A DNA stretch of 64,000 nucleotides, from the NCBI RefSeq assembly GCF_011393025.1, contig NZ_JAAOEO010000003.1:248001-312000 (forward strand). Reading direction: 5' to 3'. Positions within the stretch are counted from its first letter, which is position 1; each line of letters begins with the position of its first letter. The notes below the pieces were generated by a model that had not been told where the DNA came from, searched no databases, and worked only from the letters and a program-made list of their open reading frames with translations. Of the stretch, positions 19,805 to 29,000 are shown in pieces. The stretch comes from Neobacillus terrae (GTDB taxonomy: Bacteria > Bacillota > Bacilli > Bacillales > Cytobacillaceae). The position numbers and the translations under genes are program-made.

Positions 19805-19820
19805 GGTTTCACGTGGAACA
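19805..19820. promoter_or_regulatory. parS-like Spo0J/ParB binding site
   Basis: GGTTTCACGTGGAACA differs at one base from the parS variants TGTTTCACGTGAAACA/TGTTCCACGTGGAACA of Bacillus, depending on the variant compared. The CACGTG core and both arms are intact. Outer GACA/TGTC arms extend the palindrome. ParB loading at parS organises the origin-proximal chromosome. Confidence 0.75.
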
Positions 19821-19993
19821 TGTCAATTCCTGGCTAAATCAAATTTTTTCACAAAAGTTCTGATCGCACAACGGACAGGAAAATGAAGGCTTCGTCAGTT
19901 ATATTATCAACCGAATAAAGGGCATAGCTTTTGAGCATGAATCCAGACTAAGGCATCAACCAAATGGTATGGTGAACCCATTTTCTCTCGAAC

Positions 19994-20671
19994 TTACAGA
20001 CTTGGAATCGACCAATCGATAGGCTCCTGCCCCAGATGTTGTAAAAAGTCATTTGTTTTTGAAAAAGGTTTGCTACCAAAAAAGCCGCGTCTCGCCGACA
20101 ATGGGCTTGGATGAGGTGACTTTATGACCGAATGTTTATTTGTATCGATAATGGATAGCTTGCTTTGAGCAGGCTTTCCCCAGAGGATAAATACTACAGG
20201 CGCTTCCCGCTCATTTAACAAAGAAATTACTCTGTCAGTAAAGGTTTCCCACCCTTTTCCCCGATGAGAATTCGCTTCCCCGGCACGGACTGTAAGGACC
20301 GTATTTAGAAGCATCACGCCTTGTTCTGCCCAGCTGACCAAATAGCCATGGTCAGGGATGTGTGATCCTGTATCATTCCTTAATTCCTTATAGATATTTT
20401 TTAAAGAAGGAGGAATATCAACCTCTGGTTTTACCGAAAAGCTTAACCCGTGTGCCTGATTAGGCCCGTGATATGGATCCTGGCCCAATATAACGGCTTT
20501 AACATCTGAAAAATCAGTAAACATTAGGGCATTAAAAATATCATCCCTGCCCGGATACACGGTACGATTTTCGTATTCCTCTTCAACAAAGTCCATTAAA
20601 CGCTTAAAATATTCTTTTTCAAATTCCTCTGCCAGAAGGTCACCCCATTGATTTCCTATTTGTTCTTTCAT
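19994..20671 (-). CDS. ung: Uracil-DNA glycosylase
   Basis: Ung removes uracil from DNA, starting base excision repair. Family 1 motifs are present: water-activating [14 protein letters not shown] (Asp65) and the DNA-intercalation loop [13 protein letters not shown], with FILWGKPAQ between. The length of 225 residues is typical. An AGGAGAGG site precedes the ATG. Its position next to ywdI matches B. subtilis. Confidence 0.96.
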   Translation of the reverse strand: MKEQIGNQWGDLLAEEFEKEYFKRLMDFVEEEYENRTVYPGRDDIFNALMFTDFSDVKAVILGQDPYHGPNQAHGLSFSVKPEVDIPPSLKNIYKELRNDTGSHIPDHGYLVSWAEQGVMLLNTVLTVRAGEANSHRGKGWETFTDRVISLLNEREAPVVFILWGKPAQSKLSIIDTNKHSVIKSPHPSPLSARRGFFGSKPFSKTNDFLQHLGQEPIDWSIPSL

Positions 20672-20773
20672 TGCACCCTCTCCTTTCTATTTTTCTATTC
20701 CCCGTTTCAACTAGATTACATCAAATAATAAGCTATATATTTTAAATCATAATGTTTATTCAGCCCTAGAAAG

Positions 20774-20800
20774 GTTATATAAAAAGTGTCCGAAGGGAAG
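20774..20800 (+). promoter_or_regulatory. Possible sigma-B promoter
   Basis: GTTATA and GGGAAG, spaced by 15 bases, partly match the sigma-B consensus (GTTTAA, GGGTAT; four of six each). They lie about 55 bp before a general-stress-type gene, which is why they were considered. Confidence 0.3.
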
Positions 20801-20853
20801 CTAACGCTTTAACTTCCGTATACTTATCTACCAATCTAAAGGAGGAATTTATT

Positions 20854-21177
20854 ATGCCAAAAGTAGAAGTAGTAGAAAATGGAGTACACGCACTTGAGAA
20901 GATTCAATCACTGCAGGCTGCAGGCTACCAGAAGGACGATATCCATCTGTTTGCCCACTACGAAAAACGTGAAGAGGATTTGACTAAAGAACTGCAAACA
21001 GCTGAAATGGGCATCGGTGATCAGGGATTAATGAATTCTATTGGAAATATGTTTAAAAAGCGCGGTGACGAGCTTCGTTCCCAATTTGAGGCCCTTGGCT
21101 TAAGTCAGCAGGAAGCTGATACTTACGAAAAAGAGCTAGATAACGGCCGCCTTGTACTAGTTGCAGCCAAGGAATAG
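20854..21177 (+). CDS. General stress protein, YflT (GSP17M) family
   Basis: This 107-residue cytoplasmic protein starts with the YflT-family pattern PKVEVVENGVHALEKIQSLQ and DDIHLFAHYEKREEDLT, followed by a predicted coiled helical tail (GLSQQEADTYEKELDNGRLVLVAA). Members of the family are sigma-B-controlled stress proteins in B. subtilis, but their activity is unknown. A perfect AAAGGAGG lies before the ATG, suggesting strong translation. It is monocistronic with its own terminator. Confidence 0.8.
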   Translation: MPKVEVVENGVHALEKIQSLQAAGYQKDDIHLFAHYEKREEDLTKELQTAEMGIGDQGLMNSIGNMFKKRGDELRSQFEALGLSQQEADTYEKELDNGRLVLVAAKE

Positions 21178-21227
21178 AAAAGAGCAATCCAGCTCAACAC
21201 TGGACAGTTATCCAAATTTAAAGCAAT

Positions 21228-21260
21228 AAACCCGTACCCAATGAAGGTACGGGTTTTTTA
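21228..21260 (+). terminator. Terminator of the YflT-like gene
   Basis: AAACCCGTACC pairs with GGTACGGGTTT across seven bases, then a T run. Confidence 0.85.
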
Positions 21261-21322
21261 CTGATCGGTAAGCAAATAAAGTACTACCTTTTAAATTGTC
21301 TGCTCCAGGGCCTCCGCTTTTC

Positions 21323-22348
21323 TTAGCCCATGATTCGCTGATAGACAGACTTTGCATGGATCAAATCTTTAGTGCCATGGACTAGTGCTCGGCCATCTTT
21401 AAAAATAACCATGCGCTCTCCGCTATCTGCCAGATCAACTGATATCAAATAAGGGTTTCCTTTCACCTCGTAACCGAGTGAAGAAAGCTGGCCAGCCAGC
21501 TCCTTTAATGGAATCTCTCCTTGAACTGATGGCCTGATTTGAACGGTATCCCTGCCGCATAATACAGTAGTCTTCATCATATTTTCAGCCTCAAGATAAG
21601 GATACGTCCGGTTTTCCCCACATGATAGACAGCCCTCATATTTAGCCCGGCTCATTTTTATACTTGAGTATTCATTTCTCCATAAATCAAAGCTGACAAA
21701 GGCTGTCCGGACAGCCTCCCAGTCTTCCGCCAATATTTTCAAAGACTCAGCAGTTTGATGGGCAATCACCATCTGGACAGCTGGCCCTATTATTCCACCG
21801 GTATCACAGGTTAATCCCTGCAGAGGAATTGATCTCAATAAGCAGTTAAGGCATGGCGTTTTGCCTGGGATAATCGTAAAACTCATACCGTAACTGCCCA
21901 CACAAGCCCCGTAAATCCAAGGAACGTTATATTTTTGCGAGACGTCATTCATTGCCATTCTTGTTTCAAAATTATCGGTGGCATCCACAATCAGATCAAC
22001 ACCCTGGATTAGCTCCTCCAGAAATTCAGGGGTTGCATCTCCAATGATGGCTGCTACTTCAACATCCGAGTTAATCGCCTTTAACCGCTTTTCCGCCGCT
22101 GCTGCCTTTGGAAGTTTCTCAGCTACATCCTCTTCCGTGTAAAGCTGCTGACGCTGAAGATTGCTGGCTTCAACATAGTCTCTGTCGATGATCGTTATTT
22201 TTCCCGTTCCGGCTCTGGCAAGAACTTCAGCATTTCCAGATCCAAGTGCCCCGGCACCAATAATCAGCACATGCTTCGATCTGATTTTTTCCTGCCCTTC
22301 TTTACCGATGCCCGGAAAAAGAATCTGTCTGGAATAGCGGTTATCCAT
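21323..22348 (-). CDS. moeB: Molybdopterin-synthase / thiamine adenylyltransferase (MoeB/ThiF family)
   Basis: This E1-like enzyme adenylates the C-terminal Gly-Gly of the small subunit MoaD. The ATP loop is VLIIGAGALGSGNAE, the DRDYVEASNLQRQ segment follows, and CLNC plus CLSC supply the zinc ligands. About 100 residues C-terminal to the E1 domain form a region I do not recognise. It lies 26 bp after moaD in the same operon, which favours MoeB over ThiF. The ATG 12 bases after GGAGG was chosen; an adjacent TTG is an alternative start. Confidence 0.85.
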   Translation of the reverse strand: MDNRYSRQILFPGIGKEGQEKIRSKHVLIIGAGALGSGNAEVLARAGTGKITIIDRDYVEASNLQRQQLYTEEDVAEKLPKAAAAEKRLKAINSDVEVAAIIGDATPEFLEELIQGVDLIVDATDNFETRMAMNDVSQKYNVPWIYGACVGSYGMSFTIIPGKTPCLNCLLRSIPLQGLTCDTGGIIGPAVQMVIAHQTAESLKILAEDWEAVRTAFVSFDLWRNEYSSIKMSRAKYEGCLSCGENRTYPYLEAENMMKTTVLCGRDTVQIRPSVQGEIPLKELAGQLSSLGYEVKGNPYLISVDLADSGERMVIFKDGRALVHGTKDLIHAKSVYQRIMG

Positions 22349-22374
22349 CAAGCTGTTCCGCCTCCTTTACCGTT

Positions 22375-22605
22375 TCATCCCCCACTGACGGGAGGAATGA
22401 AGGCGATCACATCGCCATCCTGGATAATCTCTTCGTTTCCAGCAAACTCTTCATTGATTGCTGTCATGACCGTTTCTATATTTTGAAGGCTGTACTTTTC
22501 CGCTACCTCAGCCTTTAATTGGGCAACAGTTTTTCCTGCAGCTTCCATATTAATAAATTCTCCTGCTGCATCCCTTAGATGAGCAAAAAACATAATTTTA
22601 TTCAT
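22375..22605 (-). CDS. moaD: Molybdopterin synthase small subunit MoaD
   Basis: MoaD is the sulfur carrier of molybdopterin synthase. The 76-residue protein has the beta-grasp ubiquitin-like pattern and ends in PPVSGG, the Gly-Gly tail that is adenylated and thiocarboxylated by MoeB. Its start overlaps the end of moaE by eight bases, so the two synthase subunits are translationally coupled. Confidence 0.93.
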   Translation of the reverse strand: MNKIMFFAHLRDAAGEFINMEAAGKTVAQLKAEVAEKYSLQNIETVMTAINEEFAGNEEIIQDGDVIAFIPPVSGG

Positions 22606-23062
22606 TCAGATCCTTCCCCTCCGGCTTTCCGCCCGGGTAAGCCAATGTTTCCTTCTGGTTGCCAATCCATTCTTCTCCGTCTTCCCAATGCTCTTTTTTC
22701 CAGATAGGGACAATCTCTTTTATTCTTTCAATTGCATGGCGGTTAGCATCATAAGCATCAGCGCGGTGTGGAGTGGAAACGGCAATCACCACTGCAACAT
22801 CGGTAATATCAAGCCGGCCTACCCTATGGGTAATCGCAGACTTTGCCCCCGGCCATCTTTCTTCTATTTCACGGCCAATTTGCTCAAGCTTTTTAACGGC
22901 CATTGCCTCATAGGCCTGATATTCCAAAAATAATGTTTTCTTTCCGTATGTCAATTCTCTTACCGTTCCGATAAAGGTTGTAATTGCTCCTGCTTCACGC
23001 TGGATGACCTTATCAATTACGGACTGGATATTGATTGGCTCTTTCGAAATTTCAAAGTTCAT
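22598..23062 (-). CDS. moaE: Molybdopterin synthase catalytic subunit MoaE
   Basis: MoaE inserts two sulfurs into cyclic pyranopterin monophosphate using MoaD thiocarboxylate. The motifs GAITTFIGTVRE, LEYQAYEAMA, HRVGRL and VPIWKKEHW, with the active-site Lys residues, are those of the family. The ATG of MNFEIS was selected; a GTG four codons earlier lies on the AAGGGTGG site itself. The product has 154 residues. It lies between the moeA fusion gene and moaD. Confidence 0.93.
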   Translation of the reverse strand: MNFEISKEPINIQSVIDKVIQREAGAITTFIGTVRELTYGKKTLFLEYQAYEAMAVKKLEQIGREIEERWPGAKSAITHRVGRLDITDVAVVIAVSTPHRADAYDANRHAIERIKEIVPIWKKEHWEDGEEWIGNQKETLAYPGGKPEGKDLNE

Positions 23063-23080
23063 ACACAATCCCACCCTTTA

Positions 23081-25009
23081 TTATACCTGCAGCGGAATTT
23101 TCAGCACAGGCTTCTCAACAACTTCATAACCGCCAATATTTTCTACAGCCTTCCTGAATTCTGGCGATTGAATGGCAGCCATTAACTCGTTACCCTTTTC
23201 ACTCAAATAAAATTCCTTAGTCATGACTAAATCATACTCTTCATCGGCAACGGGAACAAATGATAAGCCCATTGCTTTGGCTGCAGGATAAATACCCAGT
23301 CCAGCTGCCCGATTATCCCCTTTTACTTCAGCAGCCACTGCCAGATGGGAAAACATTTCCCTGCTGTAACCGGAGACCTGCTCAGGTGAAAGCCCTGCCT
23401 CTTTTAAGAGGAGATCAAACAGAATTCTGGTGCCTGCCCCTTTTTGACGATTAACGAAATGGGCGTCCTGGTTAACTAGATCAGCAACCCCTTCAATTTC
23501 CAGAGGATTTCCCTGCGGAATCATCCAGCCCTGTTTCCTTTTTAGGAAAGGATAGAGAATGACGTCCATTCCTGCCAACAATTTATTTACATATGAAGTA
23601 TTATATTGCTTCGTCTCCGGGTCAAGCAAATGAATGCCGGCCACATGTGCTTCTCCTTTGCGAATAGCCATAATTCCCGCCATACTTCCCACATGAGAAG
23701 AAACAATTTTCATATCATGGCGCTTTTGTTTAATAAAGGATGACAGCAGGTCAATCGTCAGATCATGGCTGCCACTGAATACAATAGCATTTTGAATTTC
23801 TTCAAGCGGCCTGAAAAGCTCTACTTCTGCCATTTCCCCCTGCTCATAACCAACCACATTGGGAGGTACAATCAATAAGCCGTCGGCACGCACGTAGGAC
23901 ATCGTAACACCTGCAGCCCTAGTCAGCGGATTTGCCACAAATTCTCCATTAACATAGCCAATATTCATTCTGACAAAGTCTTCTGCACCCATTAATGACA
24001 CTATTCGGCGTCCGAGTTTTACAGAAATCCTTTGCCTTTTGGGCTCTGGTATCTGCAAGTATTTACAAATCAAAGGCCTTACAAACCATTCTAGTGCAAG
24101 GTAAGCGGAGACTGGATATCCGGGCACACCAACAATAACCTTATCGTTGATTTGTCCCAAAATAACTGGTTTTCCAGGCCGTGCCGCGACCCCATGTGTA
24201 AATACTGTGCCTATCTCACCAATAATGTGGACCGTATAATCCTTTGAACCAGCAGAGGAGCCGGCATTAATAACCACAATATCGGAACCCTCCGCCGCAT
24301 TTACGAGTGCTTCCCTAATTTTTTCAGGCTCATCTTTTACAATAGGATGCAGGACGGGCTCACCGCCCCATTCCTTTATAAATCCAGAGAAAACTGTTCC
24401 ATTAAACTCGATAATTCGGCCTAATGATAAATCCTCATCCGCTTGTACCAGTTCATTTCCTGTAGGGATAATGGAAACGATTGGTTTTTTTACAACTGGC
24501 ACTGCTTTTATTTGCGAAGCCAGAAGGACGCCAAGATCAGCTGGCCTCAAAATATGGCCCTGAGGAAAAAGCATTTCCTCCTGGACAACATCCTCACCAA
24601 TTGGCCTTATATGCTGCCATGGAGTCGCAGGCTCGATAATCTCTATCGTATTTTCATCCATTACATTAACATGCTCAATCATAATGACAGCGTTAAAGCG
24701 GCCTGGGATTGCATTTCCGGTATCCACATAAGTAAATTGCTCGCCCTCCTGTAAAAACAAAGGGTTTTGCTCATGTGCAGTGTAGGTATCCTCAGCCCTT
24801 ACGGCTATTCCATCCATGGCGGATGCATGGTAATGTGGCATGGAGCTTTTCGCGAAAATGGGTTCAGACGTAACGCGCCCAAGCGCCTCCGGAACGGTAA
24901 TTATTTCTGATTTACGAGGCAAGTTGAAGGCCTGGAGCAGTTCATTCTTCGCATCCTCACGGGGCTTGTCCTCCAAATAAATTTTGCGTCTATATCTTTT
25001 AGTGTCCAT
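23081..25009 (-). CDS. MoeA fused to a periplasmic-binding-protein-like domain
   Basis: Residues 1 to about 405 form a full MoeA (molybdopterin molybdotransferase) with SAMDGIAVRAED, TGNAIP, VVINAGSSAGSKDYT and GVPGYPVSAYLALEW. Residues about 415-630 form a PBP_like domain (PF12727 type: FSGSHDLTIDLL, SHVGSMAGIMAI, VNRQKGAGTRILFDLLL, DNRAAGLGIYPAA), related to molybdate/tungstate sensing or binding proteins. There is no signal peptide, so the binding domain is cytoplasmic. The fusion is known in Firmicutes. A second, unfused moeA lies just upstream, so this copy may handle metal delivery or a different metal; that is inference. Confidence 0.9.
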   Translation of the reverse strand: MDTKRYRRKIYLEDKPREDAKNELLQAFNLPRKSEIITVPEALGRVTSEPIFAKSSMPHYHASAMDGIAVRAEDTYTAHEQNPLFLQEGEQFTYVDTGNAIPGRFNAVIMIEHVNVMDENTIEIIEPATPWQHIRPIGEDVVQEEMLFPQGHILRPADLGVLLASQIKAVPVVKKPIVSIIPTGNELVQADEDLSLGRIIEFNGTVFSGFIKEWGGEPVLHPIVKDEPEKIREALVNAAEGSDIVVINAGSSAGSKDYTVHIIGEIGTVFTHGVAARPGKPVILGQINDKVIVGVPGYPVSAYLALEWFVRPLICKYLQIPEPKRQRISVKLGRRIVSLMGAEDFVRMNIGYVNGEFVANPLTRAAGVTMSYVRADGLLIVPPNVVGYEQGEMAEVELFRPLEEIQNAIVFSGSHDLTIDLLSSFIKQKRHDMKIVSSHVGSMAGIMAIRKGEAHVAGIHLLDPETKQYNTSYVNKLLAGMDVILYPFLKRKQGWMIPQGNPLEIEGVADLVNQDAHFVNRQKGAGTRILFDLLLKEAGLSPEQVSGYSREMFSHLAVAAEVKGDNRAAGLGIYPAAKAMGLSFVPVADEEYDLVMTKEFYLSEKGNELMAAIQSPEFRKAVENIGGYEVVEKPVLKIPLQV

Positions 25010-25021
25010 GCTGTATCCCCC

Positions 25022-26254
25022 TCATCTTGATGGAATAACAGGGACGTATTCTCCCTGTAAAATACCTTCTTTTTCAGAACCGATCTCTACAATGCCGTCG
25101 CTTTTTACTAATGTTGTAATAAGCCCGGATTTCCCAATAATCGGCTCAGCCCACCATTCTCCATCCCGCTCAAAAAGTCTCACCCTGATATAATCAGAAC
25201 GTCCGGGTGAAGACGGGATGTTTTTCGTGATTTTTGCAAAAATACGCTCAGGCTTCTTTTCATACCGCTCCCCAGAAAGCCTTCTTAAAACCCTCTCCCC
25301 GAATAAGCGAAAAATAATCATGGCCGAAGCAGGATGACCAGGCAAACCAATAACAGGTTTACGATTTGCCATGGACAAGATCGTGGGTTTTCCAGGCTTA
25401 ATCGATATCCCATGAACGAATACTCCCGGGTCTCCGAGCGACTGAATGACTTCAGTTGTAAAATCCTTTGCTCCTACCGAACTTCCGCCGGAAAGAATTA
25501 AGCAGTCCACCTGGTCGTATAGCTCTCTAGCTTTTTTTGAAAAAACCTCGAAATGATCGCTGACAATTCCACCATAAATAACATCCATATTCCATTCACG
25601 AGCGAGCCCTGAAATGGTTAAATAGTTAATATCCCGAATTTGTCCGATTTCAAGTTTTTCAGTCTGATATGGAACGATTTCATCTCCAGAGGATAAGTAA
25701 CCTAATTTGAGTTTTCTATATACCTTTACATCCGATATTCCGACTGCTGCCAGCGCGCCCATTTCCTGAGGGCGAAGTCTTATGCCTTCTTCCAGAAGGA
25801 TTTCACCTTCCCTAATGTCTTCACCTGCGCGGATTACGTTTTCCCCTGGCGCTATCTGCCTGTAGGTATTTAATAGCCCTGCAATCTCCTCAACATGCTC
25901 AATCATTATGACGCTATCACTGCCTGGAGGCATCATTCCACCCGTTGGAACATAAATGGCTTCACCATGGCCTACAGGTGCTTCAGCATTTTCGCCCATT
26001 CTGACTTCACCGGTCATCGTTAAAAAGCCAGGCATTGATTCAGAAGAACCATACGTATCTGCAGCCTTTACGGCATAACCATCAACGGTGGAACGGTCAA
26101 ATCCCGGCACATTTTCTTCTGCTGTTACTGGTTCCGCCAGAACATAATGAAGAGCATCCTCAAGAGAACGGATCTCCATAATGCCCGCCTTTTCTACTTT
26201 TTCATCAATTAGCGCAATGGTCTCCTCGACCGTTTTGACTTTAAAAAATTGCAT
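25022..26254 (-). CDS. moeA: Molybdopterin molybdenumtransferase MoeA
   Basis: MoeA inserts molybdate into adenylylated molybdopterin. This is a standard 410-residue copy with STVDGYAVKAADT, VPTGGMMPPGSDSVIMIEH, LILSGGSSVGAKDFT (the catalytic MoCF-binding region) and IGLPGHPASAMIIFRL. An AGAGGG site precedes the ATG. It sits 12 bp before the second moeA (the PBP fusion) in the run mobA-moeA-moeA-moaE-moaD-moeB. Paired MoeA proteins often differ in role or metal preference; which one serves formate dehydrogenase here cannot be told from sequence. Confidence 0.93.
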   Translation of the reverse strand: MQFFKVKTVEETIALIDEKVEKAGIMEIRSLEDALHYVLAEPVTAEENVPGFDRSTVDGYAVKAADTYGSSESMPGFLTMTGEVRMGENAEAPVGHGEAIYVPTGGMMPPGSDSVIMIEHVEEIAGLLNTYRQIAPGENVIRAGEDIREGEILLEEGIRLRPQEMGALAAVGISDVKVYRKLKLGYLSSGDEIVPYQTEKLEIGQIRDINYLTISGLAREWNMDVIYGGIVSDHFEVFSKKARELYDQVDCLILSGGSSVGAKDFTTEVIQSLGDPGVFVHGISIKPGKPTILSMANRKPVIGLPGHPASAMIIFRLFGERVLRRLSGERYEKKPERIFAKITKNIPSSPGRSDYIRVRLFERDGEWWAEPIIGKSGLITTLVKSDGIVEIGSEKEGILQGEYVPVIPSR

Positions 26255-26308
26255 GGCCGTAATCCCTCTCTTTGCCGGAACTCGTTGGTATAGTTCTATT
26301 AGGTCCTT

Positions 26309-26899
26309 TTATTCTTTCAATTTCTTTTTGGCTTCTTCATATTCCTCTGGATGGTTCATATTAAAGAAAACACGCTCAAGACTATCCTCATCAAGAAGAA
26401 GGTCCTTTTCGGTCAGATAGCAGACATTTAATCTATTAAAAAGATGCTTCATTCTAAGCTCATCATTTTCAAGGCACTGTTGGATATCGGGGATGATCCC
26501 TTTCCGAAAAGCCGCAAACAGAGGCTGCTGTTTTCCATTAATGACGGGAATAGCAGCATCATAATCCCCCAGCCTTTCCGCCATGGTTTTTGCAACCTCT
26601 GAAGAAATAAAGGGCATATCACAGGCTGCCACAATATTTACCTCAAAAGGGGAAGCCAGCAGGCCCGCGTGGATACCCGCAAGAGGGCCCTGGCCCGGAA
26701 AATGATCGGCAGTCATTTTTATTTTTAAAAAACCATAGCTTTCAGAATCATTGGTTACAAGGATAATATCCTCCGTAAACTTCTTCAATTCCTCATATAT
26801 CCTTTGGATATTCGTTTTTTCATCAAATTTCAAAAGGGCCTTATTTGTCCCCATTCGGCTGGACTTTCCGCCTGATAAAATAATTGCTCCTGCTTGCAT
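26309..26899 (-). CDS. mobA: Molybdenum cofactor guanylyltransferase MobA
   Basis: MobA attaches GMP to Mo-molybdopterin, giving the bis-MGD form needed by formate dehydrogenases. The nucleotidyltransferase signature is ILSGGKSSRMGTNKALL, followed by DHFPGQGPLAGI and AACDMPFI. The 196-residue length is usual. The gene lies 12 bp downstream of fdhE and begins the molybdenum-cofactor part of the operon. Confidence 0.93.
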   Translation of the reverse strand: MQAGAIILSGGKSSRMGTNKALLKFDEKTNIQRIYEELKKFTEDIILVTNDSESYGFLKIKMTADHFPGQGPLAGIHAGLLASPFEVNIVAACDMPFISSEVAKTMAERLGDYDAAIPVINGKQQPLFAAFRKGIIPDIQQCLENDELRMKHLFNRLNVCYLTEKDLLLDEDSLERVFFNMNHPEEYEEAKKKLKE

Positions 26900-26911
26900 A
26901 GGCCACCTTCT

Positions 26912-27721
26912 TTAATTGGCAAGTTTTTTTTCGCCGACAGGAGAATACTCATTTTCCTGGGCGACAAAATCAAGATGAAGGGTATTCAAATCTAGAAGTG
27001 CAGGGGATTGTTTTGCAATAAATTGCCTTGAATCAATCACCTTTGTATAGCCATGGCACTCATCACATACTTGAATTTGTCCCGTTGCATCCCCTTCAAT
27101 GGTGATAAAGTTTATTGTCTCATGGTTTTCGTTTCCGCAATGGGAACAGGTTAGACGCTTTTCGTTCCAGTGTGCAAGACAGCGCGGACAATGAACAACC
27201 TTTTTGCCTTCCTCTTCGAGCTGTGCGAATCTAGCCGGTTCTCCGCAAACAGGGCATCCCGAACCTGCTTTTTTAGCAGTAATATAAGGCTGTGCTTTCT
27301 CAGCTGCAAGCTGAAGGTAAGGCCTGAGGGCAGTTTCAGCAAGGAACTGCGGAATCCATTCGTCGATCCCATTTTCTGAAGCAAAGCTTGCAAAGTACGG
27401 CTGATTAACAGAAATTGCTTCCTCAAACCACCTTAAAGTGATTTCCTCATTCATTACTTCGTTAACGGACCCCATCTTCCCTGCAAGATTTTCCTGGTTT
27501 TTCACCAACAGAGTTTGTAATTCTTCTATCCACTGTAAATATAGTGGAATATTTAAATCAAAAGACATAAAGGAAACCATAGGAATACCCAACACAATGG
27601 TGTTTGATTCTATTTTAACCTGAACCGCCTCGGGCGCAAGCATCGATTTCCATCCTTCCTGAAGTGCAAAAATTTCTTTGTTTAACTCCTGATACTCCTT
27701 AGAAACTACTGACATTTTCAT
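26912..27721 (-). CDS. fdhE: Formate dehydrogenase accessory protein FdhE
   Basis: FdhE helps to mature respiratory formate dehydrogenases; the E. coli protein binds the catalytic subunit and iron through cysteine pairs. Here four CxxC pairs occur in the C-terminal half: GCPVCGEPA, HCPRCLAH, CSHCGNEN and CDECHGY. The length is 269 residues. The ATG has GAAGG eight bases upstream. It follows the fdhABC structural genes after a gap of about 580 bp containing a terminator and repeats, so it probably starts its own transcript. Confidence 0.9.
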   Translation of the reverse strand: MKMSVVSKEYQELNKEIFALQEGWKSMLAPEAVQVKIESNTIVLGIPMVSFMSFDLNIPLYLQWIEELQTLLVKNQENLAGKMGSVNEVMNEEITLRWFEEAISVNQPYFASFASENGIDEWIPQFLAETALRPYLQLAAEKAQPYITAKKAGSGCPVCGEPARFAQLEEEGKKVVHCPRCLAHWNEKRLTCSHCGNENHETINFITIEGDATGQIQVCDECHGYTKVIDSRQFIAKQSPALLDLNTLHLDFVAQENEYSPVGEKKLAN

Positions 27722-27789
27722 AAAGTAAACCTTCTTTCGTATTTAATAACAAGGCGCTTTTCATAAAACTTTGTTATTTATAAAAACAA

Positions 27790-27870
27790 AAATAGACTCG
27801 CTTTCCGAGGAGTCTCGCTATTTTTGCTCACAGTTTCTGCAATTTGCTGCAATCTTTTATAAAAGAGCCT
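27790..27870. repeat. Short intergenic repeat, copy 1 (family B)
   Basis: GACTCGCTTTCCGAGGAGTC followed by GCAATTTGCTGCAATCTTTT and AAGAGCCTT matches the two ends of the longer element at 49185-49350, with the middle deleted. Confidence 0.5.
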
Positions 27871-27913
27871 TAATAAAAAAATGATAATGAGCAAATTATA
27901 GAATTTTAATCAT

Positions 27914-27946
27914 TTAAAGGAAAAGCTGCCTCCCGAGAGACAGCCC
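27914..27946 (-). terminator. Terminator of the fdhABC operon
   Basis: On the minus strand GCTGTCTC pairs with GAGGCAGC (one G-T pair, TCGG loop) followed by TTTTCCTTT. It lies about 360 bp past fdhC, beyond the repeat element. Confidence 0.6.
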
Positions 27947-28029
27947 TTCCGGTTATTGGATTAACAATTGGAAAGCTATAAATTCCAGCTCATTCAACTT
28001 ATAAAATAAATAGTTTAGGCTTTGATAAT

Positions 28030-28300
28030 TGTCTAGCTTCAGCGCCCGGCGAGTTTTCATCAAGGATTAGCCCCCTAGAGTATCTTGCATCAAGTATGAC
28101 CATAGGTGATACCTGGTGCAGCTAGTGTCCATCCCACTCCTCCTTACGATAAGTCAACATCGACTTATGCTCTTGCGCCATAGCTTATTCTACGAAGTTG
28201 CTGTTCAGCTCGACGCAAAGCTGCACGATGCGAATCAAGTAGTAAAACTTGCATGATGTTTCTCAGGCAGAAGCTTCGGCTTACCGGGCGCTTATGCTTT
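28030..28300. repeat. Long intergenic repeat, copy 3 (family A)
   Basis: This stretch opens with GTCTAGCTTCAGCGCCCGGC and continues with GTATCTTGCATC, AGTGTCCATCCCACTCCTCC and GATAAGTCAACATCGA, joining features of copy 1 and copy 2. It contains no supported gene. Confidence 0.6.
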
Positions 28301-28301
28301 T

Positions 28302-29000
28302 CTATGCTCCCTTTGGTTTCTTTTTGTCGTCAGGAACAATTACACCTTGCTGAACCAATTCATCGTACCAATCGCGGTAATGAGCTTTGACGAATTCCAC
28401 GTCAACATCACCCTTGATAACGCCGCGGAACGCAGGGCTTGAACCGGGATGAAGAATACTTAGATAGATATGGCCCACAACAACCGCTATTGCCAGCCCG
28501 AAGCCAATATTGTGAAGAAGATAGCCAAACTGAACAAGCTCACGTGGGAAGTATTCAGGGAACCACATGGTTACACCTGATCCAATGATTAAAACCGCTG
28601 TGACGATTTGGATCATGGAGTTAATTTTTTCTCCTGCATTAAAGAATCCCTGCTTTGGCGGCTTAGCTTTTGCCCCGAAAAACTCCTTCACAAATTCAGT
28701 AAAGAAGTCCATATCCCGTTTCTTCCAAGTAATGAGCTGCTTCATCCAAAAGAAGAAACCTTTACGGTCAAACAGCAGATAAATAATTGTAGGCGTTACA
28801 AACGTTACGGCAAAAATCCTGTGAAGAAAGCGGGCGTTTGCCGGCCCTCCCAACACAGGGTAAAGCCAGTCAAAAAACTCGGTGTACATTGGCAGAGCAG
28901 TTACATACAGTGCAAAGAAAGAGAACGCATTAACGGCATGAGCTATGACAAAGGCAGTTGAAAAACGTTTTACATATTTTGTTGGCTTTTTCCTACTCAT
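28302..29000 (-). CDS. fdhC: Formate dehydrogenase cytochrome b subunit
   Basis: This 232-residue membrane subunit passes electrons from FdhB to quinone. Four hydrophobic segments carry His residues suited to bind two b hemes (FVIAHAVNAFSFF, FLHRIFAV, FGYLLHNIGFG, VVVGHIYLSI), as in FdnI/FdoI-type cytochrome b556. The chosen ATG (MSRKKP) follows AGGAG at good spacing and overlaps the end of fdhB by eight bases. The upstream open frame of 32 codons lies within fdhB. The C-terminus is Lys-rich and predicted cytoplasmic. Confidence 0.9.
   Translation of the reverse strand: MSRKKPTKYVKRFSTAFVIAHAVNAFSFFALYVTALPMYTEFFDWLYPVLGGPANARFLHRIFAVTFVTPTIIYLLFDRKGFFFWMKQLITWKKRDMDFFTEFVKEFFGAKAKPPKQGFFNAGEKINSMIQIVTAVLIIGSGVTMWFPEYFPRELVQFGYLLHNIGFGLAIAVVVGHIYLSILHPGSSPAFRGVIKGDVDVEFVKAHYRDWYDELVQQGVIVPDDKKKPKGA

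Noticed and set aside
28608..28961. 117-codon plus-strand frame
   Set aside because: Antisense shadow of fdhC; the minus strand carries the conserved membrane protein.
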